Source: an uncultured Erysipelotrichaceae bacterium (GTDB lineage Bacteria; Bacillota_I; Bacilli_A; RF39; UBA660). Taken from it: a DNA stretch of 40,853 bases. Every line of letters starts with the position of its first letter. Within the stretch, counting starts at the first letter, position 1. The stretch covers positions 1 through 40,853 of the forward strand of contig CADBUX010000009.1 of NCBI GenBank assembly GCA_902797995.1, given 5' to 3'. A program made the translations under genes and the position numbers. The notes beneath the pieces were generated by a model that worked only from the letters and a program-made list of their open reading frames with translations, made no database searches and was not told the origin of the DNA. Positions 39,873 through 40,853 of this stretch are shown here, piece after piece.

Positions 39873-40853
39873 ATTGTTTTCTATCGCATTTGGTCCGAAG
39901 GCTTCTAGTAAAGTGTTATAATTTTCTTGATAATACGGTGCTGGATTTTCTGTATTATAACCTGCATTTGCTGTTTCTACTCCTTTTAAACAATATAATG
40001 TATTATTTCTTATAAAACATGCATCATTTCTTTCTACTTTACCATCATTTCCTATTTTATGTCCTAAAAAGTATGTTTTATTTAGTGTTGTATAATCTTC
40101 TGTATAATCAAAGCCTCCAAATGTTCCAGTTTTTCCTTGACAAGAATATCCTGCTGGTGAACCAAATCCTTCTAATGCTGTTTGACATTCACTTTGATTT
40201 TCATAAGGTCCCACTGGTGCTTCTTGATTTCCATCTGTTATTACATATTTAGTACCAGATACGGGTGTTATTGAAGTACCTATACTTACATTATTTGTTC
40301 CATATCTATATACATATTCTGGATATGCACTTTTTTGTTTTTCAGTAGATGTTAATCCTATCTTAAACTTGTATTGTAGTTTTGTTGATTGATTCCAACT
40401 TGATGCATCTACTGCTCCATCTATCCATGCTCTTAATTTAAACTTATCTTGTACTGTTTCATGAGTACTATCATGACTATGCTTTCCTGTATATAGTTTA
40501 TAATTTGTTAAATTTGATATTAGAGTTGGTGCTACTTTTTGTGTTCCAGAATAATCTGTTAAATATACTTTTATTTGGTTGTCATTTAAAGATGTATATC
40601 CATTATCTACTTCTAGCTTTTGTATATTTATATTATATTCTATATCTATATCTTTTACTGTTTTACTTGTTACTGCAAAATCAAATGTTTCTGTCTGAGC
40701 TTTACCTTCATTATCACTCATAGGTAGTGCATTTTCTATTGTTATTATATTTGTATTACTTTCTAATAAATCTAAACTTATATCATTTGTTGATATTGTG
40801 TTTACTAGTGTTCCATTAAATACATAGTTCCATACTGCAAATGATGCTCCTAC
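39729..40853 (-). CDS. DGR target: secreted surface protein (TasA/SipW-like), partial
   Basis: The open frame continues past the right edge, so the N-terminus is missing; 374 residues are seen. The visible start (GASFAVWNYVFNGTLVNTISTNDISLDLLE) resembles the mature N-terminus of TasA/camelysin-type proteins exported with a SipW-type signal, followed by a beta-rich domain (FDFAVTSKTVKDIDIEYNINIQKLEV). The C-terminal ~190 residues are Cys-rich, with paired cysteines (ECQ...YSC; ACF-x-LYC; VCS-x-IYC; GC...DC). The VR supplies the last 47 residues (VCSVTEDG...DCFE). No C-type lectin signature is seen. The four cysteines of the VR are TGC or TGT codons with no A, so the mutagenesis cannot remove them. 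A surface or fibre binding role is inferred. Confidence 0.75.
   Translation of the reverse strand, partial: VGASFAVWNYVFNGTLVNTISTNDISLDLLESNTNIITIENALPMSDNEGKAQTETFDFAVTSKTVKDIDIEYNINIQKLEVDNGYTSLNDNQIKVYLTDYSGTQKVAPTLISNLTNYKLYTGKHSHDSTHETVQDKFKLRAWIDGAVDASSWNQSTKLQYKFKIGLTSTEKQKSAYPEYVYRYGTNNVSIGTSITPVSGTKYVITDGNQEAPVGPYENQSECQTALEGFGSPAGYSCQGKTGTFGGFDYTEDYTTLNKTYFLGHKIGNDGKVERNDACFIRNNTLYCLKGVETANAGYNTENPAPYYQENYNTLLEAFGPNAIENNVCSVTEDGIYCSASGLFAGADLSGSVGASDGSAGCDANSDGDSDCFE

Noticed and set aside
1-40853. tRNA or rRNA genes
   Set aside because: No cloverleaf or rRNA-like segments were recognised on either strand by reading; a covariance search was not possible.

Overview
The window is AT-rich chromosomal DNA from a low-GC Gram-positive bacterium with a cell wall. 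It carries murG, murB, a divIB/ftsQ-like gene and a DD-carboxypeptidase, and it uses UGA as stop and UGG as Trp. Gene content and style suggest an uncultured gut Bacillota/Bacilli lineage close to the Mollicutes (RF39- or Erysipelotrichia-like). That placement is inference. No rRNA, tRNA or CRISPR array was seen.

Region 1 (about 1-4170) is accessory and looks like a prophage or integrated-element remnant. It holds a truncated DNA methyltransferase, an ArpU/sigma-like regulator, an XRE repressor-like protein, a lipoprotein and several unknown small genes. The two regulators are each preceded by promoter, very short ORF and terminator hairpin, which looks like attenuation.

Region 2 (about 4200-37000) is ordinary core genome, mostly on the minus strand: nfo-ffh, a membrane protein, trxA-cvpA, ppdK, tspO, galE, a small-multidrug-export-family gene, an Fe/Mn superoxide dismutase, a GtrA-family gene, a fused MacB-like ABC transporter, a zinc-ribbon membrane protein, murG-murB-ftsQ, queH, pyrH, rubrerythrin, rluB, a dacF-like gene, a degenerate hybrid histidine kinase next to an acyl-CoA synthetase-like gene, a phospholipid operon (pssA-psd-flippase-like), rnhC, a DUF2974 hydrolase and parC.

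Region 3 (about 37060-40853) is the most notable part: a complete diversity-generating retroelement (DGR) directly upstream of parC. It contains a reverse transcriptase with the DGR-specific GxxxSQ motif, an Avd-like protein, a stand-alone MutS domain I protein, a 162-bp template repeat (TR) and a matching variable repeat (VR). TR and VR differ at 28 positions. All 28 are adenines of the template on the coding strand (28 of 51 adenines, 0 of 111 other bases). The VR forms the last 47 codons of a large secreted protein that resembles SipW/TasA-type surface proteins in its visible N-terminal part. The gene runs off the window end. The VR is not an obvious C-type lectin fold: it has four cysteines whose codons contain no A, so the mutagenesis cannot alter them, with variable positions between.

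How the DGR parts probably work together: the TR RNA is copied by RT plus Avd with errors at adenines, and the cDNA replaces the VR of the surface protein. The MutS-domain protein is coupled translationally behind the RT and may bind mismatches in the TR-cDNA/VR heteroduplex. GNRA-like hairpins just beyond the VR resemble the target-site hairpins known from the Bordetella phage DGR.
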